Assembly (NCBI GenBank): GCA_007644065.1
Contig: VJWN01000008.1
Coordinates: 374,411 to 438,410, forward strand
Length of the DNA: 64,000 nucleotides
Direction of reading: 5' to 3'
From: Margaritispora aquatica
Taxonomy: Eukaryota; Ascomycota; Leotiomycetes; Helotiales; Discinellaceae
Positions 60,748 to 64,000 of the stretch are shown here, in pieces. The notes below the pieces were generated by a model, which was given only the letters and a program-made list of their open reading frames with translations, was not told the DNA's origin and searched no databases. Position 1 is the first letter of the stretch, and every line of letters begins with the position of its first letter. The translations under genes and the position numbers were made by a program.

Positions 60748-62399
60748 ATGGTCAAGTTTGATTCGAATTGTACTCTTCCCACATCTATCGTCAACTATGT
60801 TGCAGCTCCTAATACCTGTGGCACCACTGATATATTATGGATACGTTTAATAACATGGTTTCTTTGTACTTGGTCGGTGCAGCATCCAAACCTGCCAAAT
60901 TCTGGACCAGGCTGGCGACTTAAAGTGAGAGTGATATGTAAGAAGGTCATGATGATGATATTCACGCTGTTGGTGCCTGAAGTGATGCTACTGAAGGCCA
61001 TTGGAGATCTCACCTCAGCCCTTGCAATGACCAAGCTGCTACAAGCACAGGCTAATGAAGATGGATCGCGCTGGAGTCGAGTGCATACGTTCTTCGCAAA
61101 TATGGGTGGTTTTGTGATTGAGTTCACTGAGGATACTCCTATAAGCGAGGGAAGTTCGGAAATTGGAGTTTGTGAATCATTGATGTTCACAACCACCATG
61201 AATACAAATGAAAATCACGGAGTAACAACTGCTGCCGACCTACCTTTGGATCCCACAATTGTAAGTCAACAAGATGTTGAAAAGGGTGTAGTACCTCCAC
61301 CTAATACAGTAGCAACTGTAGTAGCAGAAAACACAAGTGACCAAGTATCGTCAGCATGGAATCCATTTAAAGCAAACGCCAGTGATCGAAATCTCCGTGT
61401 CATCGTCGATAGAACTCTACGCTTACTTCCTCTTTCGATAATCCCTAATGCCACCATGGTGCGGACGATAATTCAGGAAGTTCAAACAAAGCTGCAAAAG
61501 GGGAGGCCACTGGCTTCCAAGCCTTTCACCTCGACGACATTATAATGAATGTGTCTAGGCTACGAACCTCTTTCTGGGCCCTCGATGCTCCTTAGCTCCT
61601 ACTCGCTCGCGAAATCGGTATCATTTCGCACCTGCCCGACATCTCGATCTCGAAGATCGAGGACAAAGGCAACGGCGAATTTCTCGTCAAGTTAATTGCT
61701 GTCTCGCGGGTATCATGGCAGATTATCCAGCTCATCATCCGCTTTCAGAAAAATCTGCCTTCATCACAGCTCGAGGTTGCTACAGTCGAGTTCTCGCTTG
61801 TGGCTTTTATTATGTATATTGCTTATTGGAACAAGCCGCAAGATGTGCAGACCCCGTTCAAAGTGGCAGCTGCTCGGTATCCAACAAGGGAGGAAATATT
61901 TCGAATAGAGGAGCGAGGACCATTCTTGGATAGTGTGCAATCTGGAATGGGGTGTGCGATCCCAGAGCATCCCGTTCACAAGCATTTAAATGAGCTTGGG
62001 GAGGAAATTGATGAACTGGAAGGTGGAATTGCTGGCTGGTCTGGAGTCACTTTTGGAGGGATACTTGTTGGATTGATGCATTGCGCCGCGTGGAACTTTA
62101 ACTTCCCAACTGAGGTTGAGGGGCTGTTGTGGAGAATTGCGTCGATAATAACGACTGTGTTGCCAGTGTTGCATTTTATACGAGCGCTATGTCTGGTTGG
62201 TATGTCGCAAAGAGAGAGAAGAACGGCACGAGGCTTCTGGTTTATAAGAAGGAGTACATTTGCTTCCACAAACAGAGGTGTGAGACTGTTTGGAGTTATG
62301 GCGTTTTTTCTTTATTCTTCTTCTCGGGTATTTCATGTTGTCGAGACTTTCAGATCTTTATTGTATCTCTTACCTGACACCTTTCAAGCCACGACATAA
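60748..62399 (+). pseudogene. Fungal multi-pass membrane protein of unknown function, frameshifted and interrupted
   Basis: Resembles a large ascomycete family of multi-pass membrane proteins of unknown role, which begins with a Cys/Gly-Thr segment (here NTCGTTDILW), has MILTVFAPE-like (here MMIFTLLVPEVMLLKAIGD) and HTFFANMGGF motifs, and ends in several helices with a WNKPQDV motif. The first frame runs from ATG 60748 to a stop at 61543-61545. The family sequence continues in another frame from about 61515 (FHLDDI...WALDA), meets an in-frame TAG at 61593-61595, then runs open (LLLAREIGIISHLPDISISK) to 62399. So one frameshift and one nonsense codon separate two otherwise well-kept halves. 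The intervening DNA still matches the family, so an intron is a poor explanation. The far C-terminus also looks shortened. Recent pseudogenisation or assembly errors are the options. Confidence 0.72.
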
Positions 62400-63040
62400 C
62401 ATATATAGATAAATTAAAGCATCAACAGATTTATACAATTGACGTATTGCTCATCTTGTTATTCTGTGATTGTCTATGATTGTTCAACCAATCCGAACTT
62501 CACAAACCACTTACCTTCCTCGAGTGACCCCCTTTTAGCCGAAAAGGAGTTCAACGTAACACAATAACTTGTTTGGTGGTGTCAAAGGTTAAGAAGCATG
62601 TTAAAATCCAACAACCATGACCTCACTTAGTGTTACCCTGGCTTGTCAGATCAGTCTTCCACATCATGCTTTGATGAGCCAAATATTCAATCACCTTTTG
62701 AGAAGTCGATTACCCGTGTATTACAACCTAGGACGAATAGGCTGTTCTCGCTTGCATTGTAGAACAATAGAGAGGGATTATGCTTCCATTATAGTTGGCA
62801 GAGAGTGGCGATCGCTTTCGCTCTAGCTCCCGTCCTAAGAAAGTCACTGACGCCATTGATGTAAAACTAAACTCTTTGGAAGGAGCTAATAGTCGGCAAG
62901 CTCGGGAGAAAACCGAGTATCAAGCAATAGGTTGACAGTTAAAATATGACTTCACACGTGGTCTCTCTTACAAAATCATCATCAATATATACACCAAAGC
63001 TTTTCTGTAATCGATTTTCCATTTTTTCTTAATCGTGAAC
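62400..63040. other. Intergenic region
   Basis: No convincing gene; AT-rich spacer before the glycosyltransferase. Confidence 0.5.
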
Positions 63041-64000
63041 ATGACTAATACCCCCAAGCGAGCCTGGGCGACTCTTTTGACCCGCGAATCTTACCTACCT
63101 GGGGTTATACTTTTAGCACACAGTTTAAAGAAGCATAATTCACTATATAAACTCATCATACTTTACACGTCTGGATTGCCCTCGTCTATTCTCCCGGCAC
63201 TGAAACACGAAGCTTCACTCTCCAATGCCATCCTTCAACCCATTGAGATGCTCTCACCCAAGCAGCAAGGCACCCTGATAGCAGAACGTTTTCGCGATAC
63301 GTGGACGAAATTACGTGTTTTCGAACTCATTGAGTGGGATCGTGTTTGTTTTCTTGATGCCGACATGCTTGTTTTCAGGAACATGGATGAGCTTTTTGAT
63401 TGGGAGCTGCCAGTGAGCGAGGAAGGAACTGGTATTGCCGCAAACCACGTTTGTGTATGCAATCTTGACAAGGACGAGTGGGCACCTGAGGATTGGACAA
63501 AGGAGAATTGTGCATTCAAGGACTCGGAACATCCTAGTGCGTTAACGAATCCACCTTTGGTTCCTCCTGCTGGTGAAGGGAAGCCGACGCATAACTTGTT
63601 GAACGGTGGTCTGTTCGTTCTTGAGCCGTCTCGGAAGACATGGGAGAGCATGATTCGATTCTTAGATACCAGTCCACTCATCAATGACTTCATGTTTCCG
63701 GACCAAGATTTCATGGCTGAGTTCTTCAAAGGGAATTGGGTCAGCGTAGGATGGCAGTACAATGCACTCAAGACATGGAGATATTGGCATCCAAAGTTTT
63801 GGAGGGATGAGGAGGTACGGAACTTGCATTATATTGTGGACAAGCCCTGGGCAAAGAGAATTGGTAGTGATGGTGTGGCAGGATATCTGGGTAGGGATGG
63901 TGAAACGCATAGGTGGTGGTGGGATGAGTACAAGAGGTGGGTCAAATTGAGGGAAGTTGAAGGAGAGCAGGAATCATTAACCATGATGCAAGAGTATACT
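63041..64000 (+). CDS. GT8 family glycosyltransferase (glycogenin/galactinol-synthase-like), 5' part
   Basis: Retaining glycosyltransferase with a GT-A fold using a UDP-sugar and a divalent metal. The frame is open from ATG 63041 for 320 codons to the right edge, so the C-terminus is missing. It starts at the first strand (RAWATLLTRESYLPGVILLA), has the metal-binding DxD in CFLDADMLV (Asp106/Asp108), NGGLFVLEPS and the late motif NLHYIVDKPW, whose His is a second metal ligand in this family. No signal peptide or membrane anchor is visible, so it is probably cytosolic. Fungal members are annotated as glycogenin- or galactinol-synthase-like, but the acceptor is unknown. Family is sure, substrate is not. 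Confidence 0.9.
   Translation, partial: MTNTPKRAWATLLTRESYLPGVILLAHSLKKHNSLYKLIILYTSGLPSSILPALKHEASLSNAILQPIEMLSPKQQGTLIAERFRDTWTKLRVFELIEWDRVCFLDADMLVFRNMDELFDWELPVSEEGTGIAANHVCVCNLDKDEWAPEDWTKENCAFKDSEHPSALTNPPLVPPAGEGKPTHNLLNGGLFVLEPSRKTWESMIRFLDTSPLINDFMFPDQDFMAEFFKGNWVSVGWQYNALKTWRYWHPKFWRDEEVRNLHYIVDKPWAKRIGSDGVAGYLGRDGETHRWWWDEYKRWVKLREVEGEQESLTMMQEYT

Overview
The window looks like nuclear DNA of a filamentous ascomycete (Pezizomycotina). Genes carry short introns (about 47-200 nt, GTAAGT/GTATGT donors, CTAAC-type branch sites), tiny first coding exons are common, and the gene set includes NoxR, a Con7-type C2H2 factor, a LaeA-type methyltransferase, urate oxidase and UDP-glucose 4,6-dehydratase. 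A Leotiomycete (Helotiales-like) origin fits the family members I recognise, but that is inference. All gene models were spliced by hand from visible splice sites and reading frames.

Layout. Left part (0-30 kb): gene-poor. It holds the 5' end of a triose-phosphate/nucleotide-sugar-type transporter (minus, cut by the left edge), UDP-glucose 4,6-dehydratase (plus), a LaeA-like methyltransferase (plus) and a Con7-like zinc-finger regulator (minus), separated by long stretches with no convincing gene. From about 22.3 to 28.7 kb there is a same-strand series of very small ORFs, nearly all encoding one hydrophobic membrane-spanning segment followed by a basic tail. This is the most unusual part of the window.

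Middle (30-49.6 kb): dense housekeeping block. ESCRT-II Snf8/Vps22 and 40S protein S16 diverge from a 228-bp promoter; prephenate dehydrogenase and 40S protein S14 diverge from a 266-bp promoter; the U5 snRNP assembly factor AAR2 and an unrecognised 131-residue protein diverge from 580 bp; then eIF3c (NIP1), NoxR, and the superoxide dismutase copper chaperone diverging from mitochondrial ribosomal protein uL13m.

Right part (49.6-64 kb): the TORC2 subunit Rictor/Tsc11 orthologue (minus), urate oxidase, a hemerythrin-domain protein with an overlapping uORF, a membrane-protein pseudogene broken by one frameshift and one nonsense codon, and the 5' part of a GT8 glycosyltransferase running off the right edge. 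No rRNA, CRISPR array, intact transposon or convincing tRNA was seen. Simple repeats and a cluster of TACCTTA/TAAGGTA palindromes lie in intergenic DNA.
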